Positions 36,207-47,042 of a DNA stretch of 64,000 nucleotides are shown piece after piece. The stretch is from Thiomicrospira microaerophila (GTDB lineage Bacteria > Pseudomonadota > Gammaproteobacteria > Thiomicrospirales > Thiomicrospiraceae): assembly GCF_000934765.1 (NCBI RefSeq), contig NZ_JYNN01000003.1, positions 1 through 64,000 of the forward strand, read 5' to 3'. The notes below the pieces were generated by a model. It was not told where the DNA came from. It saw only the letters and a program-made list of their open reading frames with translations, and made no database searches. The position numbers and the translations under genes were made by a program. Every line of letters begins with the position of its first letter. The stretch's first letter is position 1.

Positions 36207-36826
36207 TAGGCTTGCCCTCCTTCACTCGCGTCTTCACCGATACGAATTCTGGTTTCGGTTAGATAATTATGGGGTGGAATTTCTAGATTAGTCGGTGCAG
36301 GGACCGATCTAAATACACGACCGGCCAAATCAAAGCTTGAACCATGGCAAGGGCAGAAAAAACCACCACGCCAATTCGCCGCCATATCAGGCGAATTAAC
36401 AGCGGGGCGGTAAAGCGGCGAGCAACCCAAATGGGTGCAAATGCCAACCACCACCAAAAACTCATCCTTGATAGCACGCGTCGCATTTTTAGCATAGGCG
36501 GGCTGTTCTGAACTCTCCGACATCGGATCACGCACCACAGAATCGAGCTCTGTAAGACGCGATAACATGTCAGGCGTGCGACGCACCACCCATACCGGCT
36601 TTCCACGCCAGTTGACTGTCACCATCTGACCAGGCTGCAACCCAGCGATATCGACATCCACCGGGGCACCCGCTGCTTTAGCCTTATCACTTGGCTGCCA
36701 AGACCCTACAAAGGGCACAGCCACGAACGCTGCACCTACCGCACCTACCACGCCCGTAGCTCCAGCGAGGATTTGACGGCGCTTAATATCAACCGTTTCT
36801 ATTGTTTTAACTTCAGACATAGTCAT
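36206..36826 (-). CDS. petA: Rieske iron-sulfur subunit of the bc1 complex
   Basis: About 206 aa. The N-terminal twin-arginine-like signal anchor (DIKRRQILAGATGVVGAVGA) precedes the Rieske domain, with cluster ligands in GICTHLGCSP and FFCPCHGSSFDLAG. The frame continues to 36844; GAGG lies 5 nt before the ATG at 36826, which is preferred, though the ATG two codons later is possible. First gene of petABC. Box D of the shared AT-rich motif lies 69 bp upstream with a TAGAAT between. Confidence 0.95.
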   Translation of the reverse strand: MTMSEVKTIETVDIKRRQILAGATGVVGAVGAAFVAVPFVGSWQPSDKAKAAGAPVDVDIAGLQPGQMVTVNWRGKPVWVVRRTPDMLSRLTELDSVVRDPMSESSEQPAYAKNATRAIKDEFLVVVGICTHLGCSPLYRPAVNSPDMAANWRGGFFCPCHGSSFDLAGRVFRSVPAPTNLEIPPHNYLTETRIRIGEDASEGGQA

Positions 36827-36894
36827 GACTTCCTCATGGCTCAAAAGAAAAATCTATTCTACAGAACAGACCCTTGAAGGTGAATACATAAATC

Positions 36895-36914
36895 TTTATT
36901 ACAAAATAAATAAA
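36895..36914 (-). promoter_or_regulatory. Shared AT-rich box D, upstream of petABC
   Basis: TTTATTACAAAATAAATAAA, three mismatches from boxes A and C but with the 12-bp core TTTATTACAAAA intact. Lies 69 bp before the petA start. Confidence 0.4.
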
Positions 36915-36976
36915 ACTTATGACTCACGACGTTGCATTAATTAATTCTATGAATTTACAGGACTCTCGCTTCCATT

Positions 36977-37732
36977 TTATACCGGATTAACGCATTCAAT
37001 ATAATCAGCTTGCAAATTAAATTCTTTTTTTACTAACTCAGCCAAGGCTTTAACGCCCCAGGTTTCGGTGGCGTGATGACCTGCTGCCAAGTAATGGATG
37101 CCTGACTCCGCCGCCATATGCGTTGTTTGCTCGGATACTTCACCACTTATATAGACGTCTGCCTGCCAATCAATCGCCTGCTGAATATAACCCTGAGCGC
37201 CACCACTACACCAGCTAATGGTTTGCACCTGCTGCGGACCGCCTGGCAAGTGTAGCGGCTCACGCGCCAGACTTGATGCTACCTGTTGTTTAAACAACTC
37301 AATTGACATAGGCTCTGATAATCGCCCTAATCTAACCAGGCTAACCAGGCCTGGCTGTGGTGTTATATCCTCCAGACCCCAAAGCTTAGCAAGCTGTGCA
37401 TTATTACCTAACTGCGGGTGCGCATCCAATGGCAGATGGTAACCAACAAGATTTATATCATGGTCGATCAACTTTTTTATTCGCTGATACTTAATTCCCG
37501 TTATCGTCGTCGGCTCGTTTTTCCAAAAATAGCCATGGTGAACCACAATCATATCCGCTTGCTGTGCAATCGCCTGATCTATCAAAGCCTGTGATGCGGT
37601 AACGCCAAACACGAGTTTTTTTATTTCCGCTTTGCCTTCGACTTGCAGGCCGTTGGGGGCATAATCTTTAAACTCATCAATCGCAAGCAAGTTATTAAGA
37701 TAGCTAACCAGTTGATCACGTTGCATTAGCAT
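36977..37732 (-). CDS. Nif3-like dinuclear metal centre protein (YbgI family)
   Basis: 251 aa, the compact bacterial form. Metal-ligand motifs are visible: IVVHHGYFWK, YHLPLDAHPQLGNNAQL and YLAAGHHATETWGVKAL. Family members form hexameric toroids with two metal ions per subunit; the reaction is not settled, with roles suggested in GTP cyclohydrolase-like chemistry or cofactor repair. Start overlaps the hisC stop (TAATG), so it belongs to the his/mur run. Contains palindrome copy 10 in the PGLV frame. Confidence 0.9.
   Translation of the reverse strand: MLMQRDQLVSYLNNLLAIDEFKDYAPNGLQVEGKAEIKKLVFGVTASQALIDQAIAQQADMIVVHHGYFWKNEPTTITGIKYQRIKKLIDHDINLVGYHLPLDAHPQLGNNAQLAKLWGLEDITPQPGLVSLVRLGRLSEPMSIELFKQQVASSLAREPLHLPGGPQQVQTISWCSGGAQGYIQQAIDWQADVYISGEVSEQTTHMAAESGIHYLAAGHHATETWGVKALAELVKKEFNLQADYIECVNPV
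37345..37354. repeat. Dispersed palindrome CCAGGCCTGG, copy 10
   Basis: Inside the nif3-like gene, read as PGLV. The only copy lacking one base of the 12-mer (ACCAGGCCTGGC). A half-like ACCAGG lies just before it. Confidence 0.8.
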
Positions 37733-38832
37733 TAAACCTGCTTGAGCTGTTTACAAAAGGCATCCATAAACGCTTTGTTTTCAGATGCACTACCCACTGT
37801 CACTCTAAGACAATTGGCTAACAACCCGCCGGTTGGTGAAAGATTTTTGATCAACACGCCCGCTTGCTTTAATCCGGTAAACACCTTATCAGCACTGACA
37901 CCTTTAAGCCGTAGCGTAATGAAATTGGCCTGCGATGGATAAACCTCACAGGTCCCTGTCGCCTCTAATGCGGCCACCAACTCGGTGCGTTGCTGCTTAA
38001 GCGATGCCGCTTGCTCTACTAAAACATCATAATGCTCAAGCGCAAATGCGACACCCTGTTGAGTAGCGATATTGATATTGTATGGCAGACGAATCTTATC
38101 AAACTCCGTCATCCAGCGCTGATGACCCACCATATAACCTAAGCGGAAAGCCGCCAAACCTACCTTTGAAAAAGTGCGCATCACCACCAGATTTGGATAG
38201 CGTTCTATGTCCCCAATAAAACTATCTTCGGCAAACGCATTGTAAGCCTCATCCACCACAACCAGGCCGGGTGCTTGCTCAATAATCTGCTCGACTTGCG
38301 CGCGGCTAAATGCATTACCTGTTGGATTATTCGGATAGGCTATAAACACAATCGCAGGCTGATGTTGCTGCATCGCCTCAATGAATCGATTCACATCCAG
38401 CGTAAAATCTTCATTCAGTGCTACCGAGTGGTAAGGCATGCCGACAAAGCGCGAAACCATGTCATACATTACAAAAGTAGGTGCAACCGACATCACGCCG
38501 CGCTGGCTTCCCGACATTGCCATCATGACTATTTGAATCAACTCATCAGAGCCATTACCAAACACTAGCTGTTGATCTTCGGGTAAATTTAACAAACGCG
38601 AAAGTGGTTCACGAATCAAACTCACATTCGGATCAGGATAGCGATTAAACGCCAAACTCGCGATTCGTTCCAACCAGGCCTGCTGCATTTGCGGTGGCCA
38701 AACATAGGGGTTTTCCATCGCATCCAGCTTAATCATGTTTTGCGCGGGTTGCACATGATAAGCATTAATTTGGCGAATTTCTGGACGAACTAACTGTTCA
38801 ACCCAATCCTGCACACTGGCTTGTTGATTCAT
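37732..38832 (-). CDS. hisC: Histidinol-phosphate aminotransferase
   Basis: 366 aa, fold-type I PLP enzyme. Substrate and cofactor motifs include KLDAMENPYVWP, FGNGSDELIQI, AYPNNPTGNAFS, VVVDEAYNAFA and the PLP lysine in RTFSKVGLAAFRLGY. Converts imidazole-acetol phosphate to histidinol phosphate with glutamate. Sits 18 bp after hisD. A one-mismatch palindrome occurs near codon 48 (QQAWLERI). Confidence 0.95.
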   Translation of the reverse strand: MNQQASVQDWVEQLVRPEIRQINAYHVQPAQNMIKLDAMENPYVWPPQMQQAWLERIASLAFNRYPDPNVSLIREPLSRLLNLPEDQQLVFGNGSDELIQIVMMAMSGSQRGVMSVAPTFVMYDMVSRFVGMPYHSVALNEDFTLDVNRFIEAMQQHQPAIVFIAYPNNPTGNAFSRAQVEQIIEQAPGLVVVDEAYNAFAEDSFIGDIERYPNLVVMRTFSKVGLAAFRLGYMVGHQRWMTEFDKIRLPYNINIATQQGVAFALEHYDVLVEQAASLKQQRTELVAALEATGTCEVYPSQANFITLRLKGVSADKVFTGLKQAGVLIKNLSPTGGLLANCLRVTVGSASENKAFMDAFCKQLKQV

Positions 38833-38850
38833 GATTTGGTTTCAGCCTGT

Positions 38851-40161
38851 TTAAGATTTAACACGGTAACGTGCGGATGCGGCATGCGCCTGCAAGCCTT
38901 CGCCATCAGCCAGCACACCGGCTACTCGCCCTAATGTATCCGCACCTTCTGCCGAACACATAATCAAGCTGGAACGTTTCTGGAAATCATACACACCTAA
39001 GGGCGATGAGAAACGTGCGGTACGCGAAGTCGGTAGCACATGGTTCGGACCTGCACAGTAATCACCTAATGCCTCGGCGGTATAGCGGCCCATAAAAATC
39101 GCACCGGCATGACGAATCGAGGGCAACATCGACTGCGGATCATCGACCGATAGCTCTAAATGTTCAGGGGCGATAAAGTTAATCATCTCAACCGCTTGGT
39201 CCATGTCATCAACCACAATAATTGCACCACGCGCCTCCAGTGCTGTACGGATAATTTTTTCACGCGGCATAGTCGATAACAATTTGTTCATGCTGGCAAC
39301 AACTTGATCCGCAAACGCTGCATCGGGAGTCACTAAAATCGATTGTGCATCTTCGTCATGCTCTGCCTGGGAGAACAAATCAACCGCAATCCAATCTGGA
39401 TTGGTTTTACCATCACACACGACTAAAATCTCTGAGGGGCCTGCAATCATGTCAATACCAACGGTACCAAACACCATACGCTTGGCGGTCGCGACATAAA
39501 TATTACCTGGTCCAACAATTTTATCTACGGCTGGAATAGTTTGCGTGCCATAAGCTAAGGCGGCCACGGCTTGAGCACCCCCTACACAAAAAACACGATC
39601 AACATCACACAAGGCGGCGGCGGCCAACACCATTTCATTCACTTCACCATCAGGCGTGGGTACCACCATAATTAATTCAGGTACACCCGCTACTTTAGCT
39701 GGCACGGCATTCATAATCACAGAGGATGGGTAAGCCGCTTTACCACCTGGCACATACAAGCCCACACGATCTAAACAACTAACTTGTTGCCCTAGCAGCG
39801 TACCATCGGCTTCAGTGTAAGTCCAGGAGGCTTGCTTTTGACGTTCGTGATAGCTACGCACGCGCTCAACAGCCAACTCCAACGCCTCGCGCTGGTCTTG
39901 GGGTATGTTGACCAGAGCGGCCTGCAAACGTGCCTGCGAAATCTCTAATTCAGCGCTGGTTTTTAAGGTCAAACGATCAAACTTAGCGGTGTAGTCCAAT
40001 AGTGCTTGATCACCTTCGGTACGAACACGTTTCAGCACTTCTTTAACCACATCATTAACACGATCATCTGACACCCCTTCCCAAGCTAAAAGCGCTTCAA
40101 GTTCGGTGTTAAAACCGGCATCATTTGCATTAAGACGACGAATATTAATAGAATCGACCAT
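38851..40161 (-). CDS. hisD: Histidinol dehydrogenase
   Basis: 436 aa. The family signature is seen: [68 protein letters not shown] and the catalytic region [13 protein letters not shown]. Catalyses the last two NAD-dependent oxidations of histidine synthesis using zinc. GGGA precedes the ATG; the gap to hisG is 2 bp. Confidence 0.97.
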   Translation of the reverse strand: MVDSINIRRLNANDAGFNTELEALLAWEGVSDDRVNDVVKEVLKRVRTEGDQALLDYTAKFDRLTLKTSAELEISQARLQAALVNIPQDQREALELAVERVRSYHERQKQASWTYTEADGTLLGQQVSCLDRVGLYVPGGKAAYPSSVIMNAVPAKVAGVPELIMVVPTPDGEVNEMVLAAAALCDVDRVFCVGGAQAVAALAYGTQTIPAVDKIVGPGNIYVATAKRMVFGTVGIDMIAGPSEILVVCDGKTNPDWIAVDLFSQAEHDEDAQSILVTPDAAFADQVVASMNKLLSTMPREKIIRTALEARGAIIVVDDMDQAVEMINFIAPEHLELSVDDPQSMLPSIRHAGAIFMGRYTAEALGDYCAGPNHVLPTSRTARFSSPLGVYDFQKRSSLIMCSAEGADTLGRVAGVLADGEGLQAHAASARYRVKS

Positions 40162-40163
40162 AA

Positions 40164-40808
40164 CTATTTCCCTATTACCGTTTTAAACTGTTCAATGATT
40201 TGCTGAATTTGAGCAAACTTCGTTTTGTAGGCATGCTGATTAACAATGAGACGCGAACTAATATCCGCAATATGTTCAAGCGGCTTTAAATGGTTGGCCT
40301 TCAGCGTATTCCCTGTGTCGACCAAATCCACAATTCGATCTGCCAAACCGATGAGCGGTGCTAGTTCCATCGAACCATACAATTTAATCAAATCCACTTG
40401 CTGGCCTTGTTGGGCATAATAGGCTCGCGCTGAGTTGACATATTTCGTTGCAATTTTTAAACGGTGCCCGTGTGGCTTTTCATCAACCGGCCCTGCCACC
40501 ATTAAACGACATTTAGCAATCTCCAAATCCAATAACTCATACAAGTTATCGGTTGGCGATTCCATCAGCACATCCTTACCGGCTACACCAATATCAGCGG
40601 CACCATAAGCCACATAAGTAGGTGCATCTGTGGTTCTAACGACCAATAAACGCACATTTGGCTGAGTCGTTTCTAAAATTAATTTGCGACTGGTTTCTGG
40701 ATCATCTAAGGGTTCAATACCCGCCGCTTTCAATAAAGGCAGCGTATCTTTAAAAATACGCCCCTTAGAAAGCGCAATCGTTAATGTTTGATTTGATACA
40801 TTTGTCAT
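40164..40808 (-). CDS. hisG: ATP phosphoribosyltransferase, short form
   Basis: 214 aa, so it lacks the C-terminal regulatory ACT-like domain of the roughly 300-residue long form. Core motifs: [55 protein letters not shown] and [20 protein letters not shown]. Short HisG needs the HisRS-like partner HisZ for activity and feedback by histidine; no hisZ is in this window, so it must lie elsewhere. Confidence 0.95.
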   Translation of the reverse strand: MTNVSNQTLTIALSKGRIFKDTLPLLKAAGIEPLDDPETSRKLILETTQPNVRLLVVRTTDAPTYVAYGAADIGVAGKDVLMESPTDNLYELLDLEIAKCRLMVAGPVDEKPHGHRLKIATKYVNSARAYYAQQGQQVDLIKLYGSMELAPLIGLADRIVDLVDTGNTLKANHLKPLEHIADISSRLIVNQHAYKTKFAQIQQIIEQFKTVIGK

Positions 40809-40819
40809 AATTTTTTACC

Positions 40820-42309
<1,490 letters not shown>

Positions 42310-42328
42310 AAATTAATACCAAAAATTT

Positions 42329-43090
42329 TTAATGACGTATTTTAACGCCTTTCACCAATAAAATCAGATTTATCACTGTCACAGAAACCAAAAAAACAAG
42401 CGTGATAAACAAACTCAGATAAACAGAAACATCAGACTGAGCATAAAACCCATAGCGAAACCCATCTACCATGTAGAAAAAAGGATTAAACATTGATAAA
42501 GTTTGCCAGAAAGGAGGCAAGGACTGAATCGAGTAAAACACACCGCTCAAAAAAGTAAGCGGCATAATAAAAAAGTTTTGGAACGCCGCCAAATGATCAT
42601 ACTTTTCCGACACAATACCCGCTATCAACCCTACGCCACCCATTAACGCGGCACTCAGCACCGCAAACAACAGCACCCAGCCTACCGAGTACCACTGCAA
42701 ATCAAACCCGACCCAGCCCACTAACAGCACACCCATACCTACAGCCAAACCACGGACAATCGCTGCCCCGACAAAAGCAATATACAATTCTAATGGCGAA
42801 ATCGGGCTCACCAGCACAAAGCTTAAATTGCCATACATCTTTGATTGAATAATGCTCGAGGACGAATTAGAAAACGCATTTTGCAGCAATGCCATCATCA
42901 CCAGGCCTGGTATCAAAAACTGGCTATAACTCAAACCGCTAAAGGCATCTAAGCGGGTATCTAAAACCTGCCCAAAAATCAATAAAAACAATAAAGTAGA
43001 AACAACTGGGGCAAAAACAGTTTGCACCGAAACCGAATAAAACCGTGCGATTTCCTTTTTAAAGAACGCCCAACAACCGTACCAGTTCAT
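42329..43090 (-). CDS. ABC-2 type exporter permease (YadH-like)
   Basis: 253 aa with six predicted membrane helices and the ABC-2 signature region (FSGLSYSQFLIPGLVMMALL, FLSGVFYSIQSLPPFWQTLS, NPFFYMVDGFRYGFY). Pairs with the ATPase upstream (4-bp ATGA overlap). Substrate unknown. Lies inside what is otherwise a standard mla-ibaG-murA cluster. Contains palindrome copy 11. Confidence 0.9.
   Translation of the reverse strand: MNWYGCWAFFKKEIARFYSVSVQTVFAPVVSTLLFLLIFGQVLDTRLDAFSGLSYSQFLIPGLVMMALLQNAFSNSSSSIIQSKMYGNLSFVLVSPISPLELYIAFVGAAIVRGLAVGMGVLLVGWVGFDLQWYSVGWVLLFAVLSAALMGGVGLIAGIVSEKYDHLAAFQNFFIMPLTFLSGVFYSIQSLPPFWQTLSMFNPFFYMVDGFRYGFYAQSDVSVYLSLFITLVFLVSVTVINLILLVKGVKIRH
42900..42911. repeat. 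Dispersed palindrome ACCAGGCCTGGT, copy 11
   Basis: Inside the ABC-2 permease gene, read as PGLV. Confidence 0.85.
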
Positions 43091-44022
43091 AGCTGCGCCC
43101 CCGTCAGGTCTAAAAACACCTCTTCAAGTGACGCATCTCGACTGGTTAGATCCTGAATATTTAAGCCATCCTGTTGCAACCAAGCCAATACCTGTTCCAT
43201 TGCTAAACTTTTTTCGATTTTAAATAGCAAGGCATTCGCTTCCCGCTCAGCTAACCGTATCGCCAGCTCAGGCGATAAATCTTGAGGATTAAATGAACCT
43301 GTTTCTGGCAAGGTCACGCGCAAATAACGATAAGGGTGACGGGCTAACAGGTCTTGGGTTTTTTCCAATGCCTTAATCTCCCCCTTCTGCATAATCGCCA
43401 CCTTATCACATAAAGCTTCGGCTTCCTCAAGATAATGCGTAGTTAAAATAATTGTATGCCCTGCCGTATGCAGTTCGCGTGCAAATGCCCAAAGCGTGCG
43501 ACGCAAATCCACATCCACACCCGCTGTCGGCTCATCCAACACCAACACCGCCGGTTTATGTACTAACGCCATCGCAATCAGCACCCGGCGTTTCATGCCG
43601 CCTGAAAGCTGGGCGGTCAATGCATCCGCCTTATCCGCTAAAGCCAAACGCACTAACAATTCATCAATCCATGCCAACTGCGCACGACCACGCAAACCAA
43701 AATAGCCCGACTGAACAATCAATAAATCACGAATAGAAAAGAAAGGATCAGAAATTAACTCTTGCGGCACCAGACCCAGCGCACGGCGTGCTTGACGATA
43801 ATTCTTTTGCACGTCATGCCCCATCACGTGTATCTGACCAGAATCGGGCACTACTAGACTTGACATCGCATTGATAAGGGTTGACTTACCGGCACCATTG
43901 GGGCCCAATAAACCAAAAAAACTGCCCTGCTTTACTTCAAAACTGACGTTATTCAACGCTTGAAGCCTACTAAAACACTTGGTCACTGACTCAAACTGCA
44001 CCGCCACTGGATCTGAGTTCAA
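43087..44022 (-). CDS. ABC exporter ATP-binding protein (YadG-like)
   Basis: 311 aa. Walker [17 protein letters not shown]-loop LGLVPQELI, signature LSGGMKRRVLIAMAL, Walker B AVLVLDEPTAGVDVDLRR and switch His in ILTTHYLEEAEAL. Forms an exporter with the permease downstream. Overlaps mlaB by 4 bp at its start, so it is translationally tied to the mla operon. Could be a daunorubicin-type or lipid exporter; the sequence does not say. Confidence 0.92.
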   Translation of the reverse strand: MNSDPVAVQFESVTKCFSRLQALNNVSFEVKQGSFFGLLGPNGAGKSTLINAMSSLVVPDSGQIHVMGHDVQKNYRQARRALGLVPQELISDPFFSIRDLLIVQSGYFGLRGRAQLAWIDELLVRLALADKADALTAQLSGGMKRRVLIAMALVHKPAVLVLDEPTAGVDVDLRRTLWAFARELHTAGHTIILTTHYLEEAEALCDKVAIMQKGEIKALEKTQDLLARHPYRYLRVTLPETGSFNPQDLSPELAIRLAEREANALLFKIEKSLAMEQVLAWLQQDGLNIQDLTSRDASLEEVFLDLTGAQL

Positions 44023-44312
44023 TGCCGCGACTCCTCAACTAAATGAAATTGCGCCTCAAGATTATACAAGGCAAGTAGAGTACTCAAATGTGCAGGGGGC
44101 TGAATTAACGTCAAACACGCCGCCATTTGCTTTAGCTCAAGCAATAAAGCAATGCCCGCACTATCTAACTTTTTAACCGCTGACAAATCAACCTGATCAA
44201 CAGAGGTTAAATCTTGCCTGGTCAATGCCTGATACAAATCGGCCACATTGGATAGAACCAAGTCTACTGTAAAAACCAGCCGACCCGCTGAATAGTCAAA
44301 AAATTCACTCAA
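44019..44312 (-). CDS. mlaB: STAS-domain protein MlaB
   Basis: 97 aa. STAS fold: LTSVDQVDLSAVKKLDSAGI contains the D-S-A-G loop with the conserved Ser, followed by ALLLELKQMA. MlaB binds MlaF in the inner-membrane MlaFEDB complex and is needed for its activity. The start is a TTG immediately after the mlaC TAA; no in-frame ATG is available near the N-terminus. Confidence 0.85.
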   Translation of the reverse strand: MSEFFDYSAGRLVFTVDLVLSNVADLYQALTRQDLTSVDQVDLSAVKKLDSAGIALLLELKQMAACLTLIQPPAHLSTLLALYNLEAQFHLVEESRH

Positions 44313-44939
44313 TTATTTAAAATCCTTGTTTCGCTCTTGTAGGTTAGCAATCACCCTATCTAACCCATGACGCTCAATGTCTGAACTATAAGCCTCTCTA
44401 AAGCTCACCAATACACTAATGCCTTCGACAATCACATCATAGATCATCCAATTGCCCGAATCTCTTTCCTGAAACACACGATAGACGACTTCAGCCGATT
44501 TACCAGACCCTTGAAGAATTTTAGTCGGAATCAGCACACGCCCATCACCATCAGGAATCGAGGCAGCGACATCAATTCGCTCAATATTTAAATTTAACAA
44601 ACTGCTAGAATAAGAGCGCAACATACTTTTGGTGAATTCATCAACAAACGCTTGCTGCTGCTGCTCAGAAGCGGCACGCCATGAGCGGCCAACAATAAAA
44701 CGCGCCATTCTAGGTGTATCGATATAAGGTAAGGCATATTGCTCGGTAAAGGCCTGCAACGCCGCTGGCTTATTCGCTAGCTCGACAGCACGCGCTTGCA
44801 ACTCAGGCAAAATCACCCGCGACAACTCAATAATCATCTGTTGAGGATCTTTTTGATTCACCTGTGCCGCAGATACTGAACCCAACATCAAGGCCAAAGC
44901 GACAAACGGTGTCGCTACCCACTTAAATAAGCTTTTCAT
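44313..44939 (-). CDS. mlaC: Periplasmic phospholipid-binding protein MlaC
   Basis: 208 aa. Signal peptide (LFKWVATPFVALALMLGSVS, cleaved near AAQ) and the MlaC/Ttg2D domain: RFIVGRSWRAASEQQQQAFV, FTKSMLRSYSSSLL, SAEVVYRVFQERDSGNWMIY and DVIVEGISVLVSFREAYSSD. Shuttles phospholipid across the periplasm between MlaA-OmpC and MlaFEDB. Starts within the mlaD end (ATGA overlap). Confidence 0.95.
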   Translation of the reverse strand: MKSLFKWVATPFVALALMLGSVSAAQVNQKDPQQMIIELSRVILPELQARAVELANKPAALQAFTEQYALPYIDTPRMARFIVGRSWRAASEQQQQAFVDEFTKSMLRSYSSSLLNLNIERIDVAASIPDGDGRVLIPTKILQGSGKSAEVVYRVFQERDSGNWMIYDVIVEGISVLVSFREAYSSDIERHGLDRVIANLQERNKDFK

Positions 44940-45406
44940 TTACTGCCTCCTTCTGTCAAACTAACTAATAAACGCCCAATTAAATTTTCCAATACTAACG
45001 CCGACTGGGTAAAGTAGATACGACTACCTTCGACAAGCAACTCATCATCCGCGCCGACCTCTAAACCAATATACTGACTACCCAGCAAGCCTGAAGTTAA
45101 AATCATTGCAGAGGTATCGGTTGGCAGGTCATCATACTCTTTAAAAATATCCATTTGTACCCTTGCACGATAAGTAACCGGGTCAATCGATATCCCGGTT
45201 ACACGCCCGACCACCACACCACTTATTTTCACAGGGGCCCGCACTGTTAAGCCGCCAATATTTGAAAACAATGCATCGACTTGATAGGTTGAGCGATCTT
45301 GCGTTTCACTAAAGTTACTGACTTTTAGCGCGATAAAAGCCGTCGATATTAATGTAATTAACACCAACAACCCCACCCAAACTTCAAACTTAACTTGCTG
45401 ATTCAT
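44936..45406 (-). CDS. mlaD: MCE-domain protein MlaD
   Basis: 156 aa. One N-terminal membrane helix (WVGLLVLITLISTAFIALKV) and one MCE domain (ALFSNIGGLTVRAPVKISGV, RVTGISIDPVTYRARVQMDI, TSGLLGSQYIGLEVGADDEL). MlaD hexamers form the lipid channel of the Mla transporter. AAGGA lies 6 nt before the ATG. Confidence 0.96.
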   Translation of the reverse strand: MNQQVKFEVWVGLLVLITLISTAFIALKVSNFSETQDRSTYQVDALFSNIGGLTVRAPVKISGVVVGRVTGISIDPVTYRARVQMDIFKEYDDLPTDTSAMILTSGLLGSQYIGLEVGADDELLVEGSRIYFTQSALVLENLIGRLLVSLTEGGSK

Positions 45407-45415
45407 CTTTATTCC

Positions 45416-46189
45416 TTACGTGAACATAATTGAAGTTAATACAAAATCTAATCCTAGCACCCACAAGGATGACTGTACAACCGTGCGTGTTGTGGCATTG
45501 CTAACCCCCTCAGAGGTGGGCATCGCTTCATAGCCTTGAAACAACGAAATAATAGCAATTACAAAGGCGAACACAATCGCTTTAAGCAAACCATTGAGCA
45601 CATCATCATGCCAATCCACATGGAGCTGCATTTGCGCCCAAAATGCCCCCTCATCGACACCCAACCAACCCACTGCCACCAAGTAACCGCCAAACACACC
45701 GATAGCGATAAAAATAAGCGCCAACATCGGTAAAGCAATCACACAAGCCAAAATGCGCGGTGCAACGACATATTTGATTGGGTCAATCGCCATCATCTCC
45801 AGTGCGGAGAGCTGCTCGGTGGACTTCATCAAACCCACCTCAGCCGTCAAGGCCGATCCCGCACGCCCTGCAAATAACAATGCCGCCACAACGGGACCCA
45901 GTTCGCGAATCAGCGACAAAGCCGTCATACTACCGACGATTTCTTCTGAATTAAATGTTGAAAGAATGTAGTGCCCTTGCAATGCCAGCACCATACCCAC
46001 AAATAAGCCGGCTGTCAGGATAATCGGTAAAGACAGTACACCGACCCCGTATACCTGTTTAATAACAAGACGAAAGTGAACAAACGCATAGCCCAACGCA
46101 GGGAAAACCGAAAACACAAACAACGCAAGTTGCCCCAGACTTTGCAGTCGCCATAAACTAGCGCGCCCCAGTTTCGCTAACCCATTCAT
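45416..46189 (-). CDS. mlaE: Mla transporter permease MlaE
   Basis: 257 aa. Several membrane helices and the MlaE signature: GYAFVHFRLVIKQVYGVGVL, LIRELGPVVAALLFAGRAGS, EVGLMKSTEQLSALEMMAID and PTSEGVSNATTRTVVQSSLW. Overlaps mlaF by 4 bp. Confidence 0.96.
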   Translation of the reverse strand: MNGLAKLGRASLWRLQSLGQLALFVFSVFPALGYAFVHFRLVIKQVYGVGVLSLPIILTAGLFVGMVLALQGHYILSTFNSEEIVGSMTALSLIRELGPVVAALLFAGRAGSALTAEVGLMKSTEQLSALEMMAIDPIKYVVAPRILACVIALPMLALIFIAIGVFGGYLVAVGWLGVDEGAFWAQMQLHVDWHDDVLNGLLKAIVFAFVIAIISLFQGYEAMPTSEGVSNATTRTVVQSSLWVLGLDFVLTSIMFT

Positions 46190-46995
46190 CGGTGACCCCC
46201 ACGGGATAGCGTTAACTTTTCATCCCAACTTTCCACAGGGTAGTGCAGCGGCACCGGCCCATCGGCCAATCCCTGCAAAAATTGCTGAACGTACTCGGAC
46301 GCCGATTGCTGCAACGACTCGGGCGTGCCCTGTGCAATAATTCGCCCCTCTGATAACACGCAAGCATAGTCTGCAATCGACAACACCTCATCCACATCGT
46401 GCGATACCACCACACTCGTTAAATGCAAACTTTGGTTCATCTTTTTAATCAGCCCAACCAAAACACCCATCGTAATCGGGTCTTGACCCACAAAAGGCTC
46501 ATCATAAAACAACATCTCAGGATCAAGAATTAGCGCACGCGCCAAAGCAACACGACGCGCCATGCCGCCTGACAACTCAGCAGGCTTTAAATCCACTGCG
46601 CCACGCAAGCCTACCGACTGCAATTTCATCAACACCAACTTCTCGACTAAGGATGCAGGCAGCTTAAAATGCTCTCTTAATGGAAAGGCAACATTATCAA
46701 ACACCGTTAAATCGGTTAATAACGCACCCGACTGAAACAACATCCCCATACGTTGACGCAAGCGGTATAAATCGGTTCTTTTGAGCTGATGCACATCCTG
46801 ACCACCGACCAAAACACGCCCTGACTCAGGCTTAAGTTGCCCAGCAATCAACTTAAGAAGCGTTGTTTTTCCTGTTCCACTCGGACCCATAATCGCACTG
46901 ACTTTACCACGAGGAATCGTTAAGGTTAAACCATCAAATATTTTTCGATTTCCACGACTAAATGACAAGTTTTCAATTTCAATCAAATCAGACAA
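46186..46995 (-). CDS. mlaF: Mla transporter ATPase MlaF
   Basis: 269 aa from the chosen start. Walker A MGPSGTGKTTLLKL, LFQSGALLTDLTVFDNVAFP, signature LSGGMARRVALARAL, Walker B MLFYDEPFVGQDP and switch His SHDVDEVLS. Drives retrograde phospholipid transport. The frame extends to an ATG at 47031, but that adds a hydrophobic MPLFFFTKELFI not found in MlaF. AAGGA lies just upstream of an ATT codon and of the TTG at 46995, which gives the family-like N-terminus (M)SDLIEIENLSF, so a TTG start is preferred. Confidence 0.93.
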   Translation of the reverse strand: MSDLIEIENLSFSRGNRKIFDGLTLTIPRGKVSAIMGPSGTGKTTLLKLIAGQLKPESGRVLVGGQDVHQLKRTDLYRLRQRMGMLFQSGALLTDLTVFDNVAFPLREHFKLPASLVEKLVLMKLQSVGLRGAVDLKPAELSGGMARRVALARALILDPEMLFYDEPFVGQDPITMGVLVGLIKKMNQSLHLTSVVVSHDVDEVLSIADYACVLSEGRIIAQGTPESLQQSASEYVQQFLQGLADGPVPLHYPVESWDEKLTLSRGGHR

Positions 46996-47042
46996 AATAA
47001 ACAGTTCCTTGGTAAAGAAAAATAAAGGCAAAAAAGAACTAA

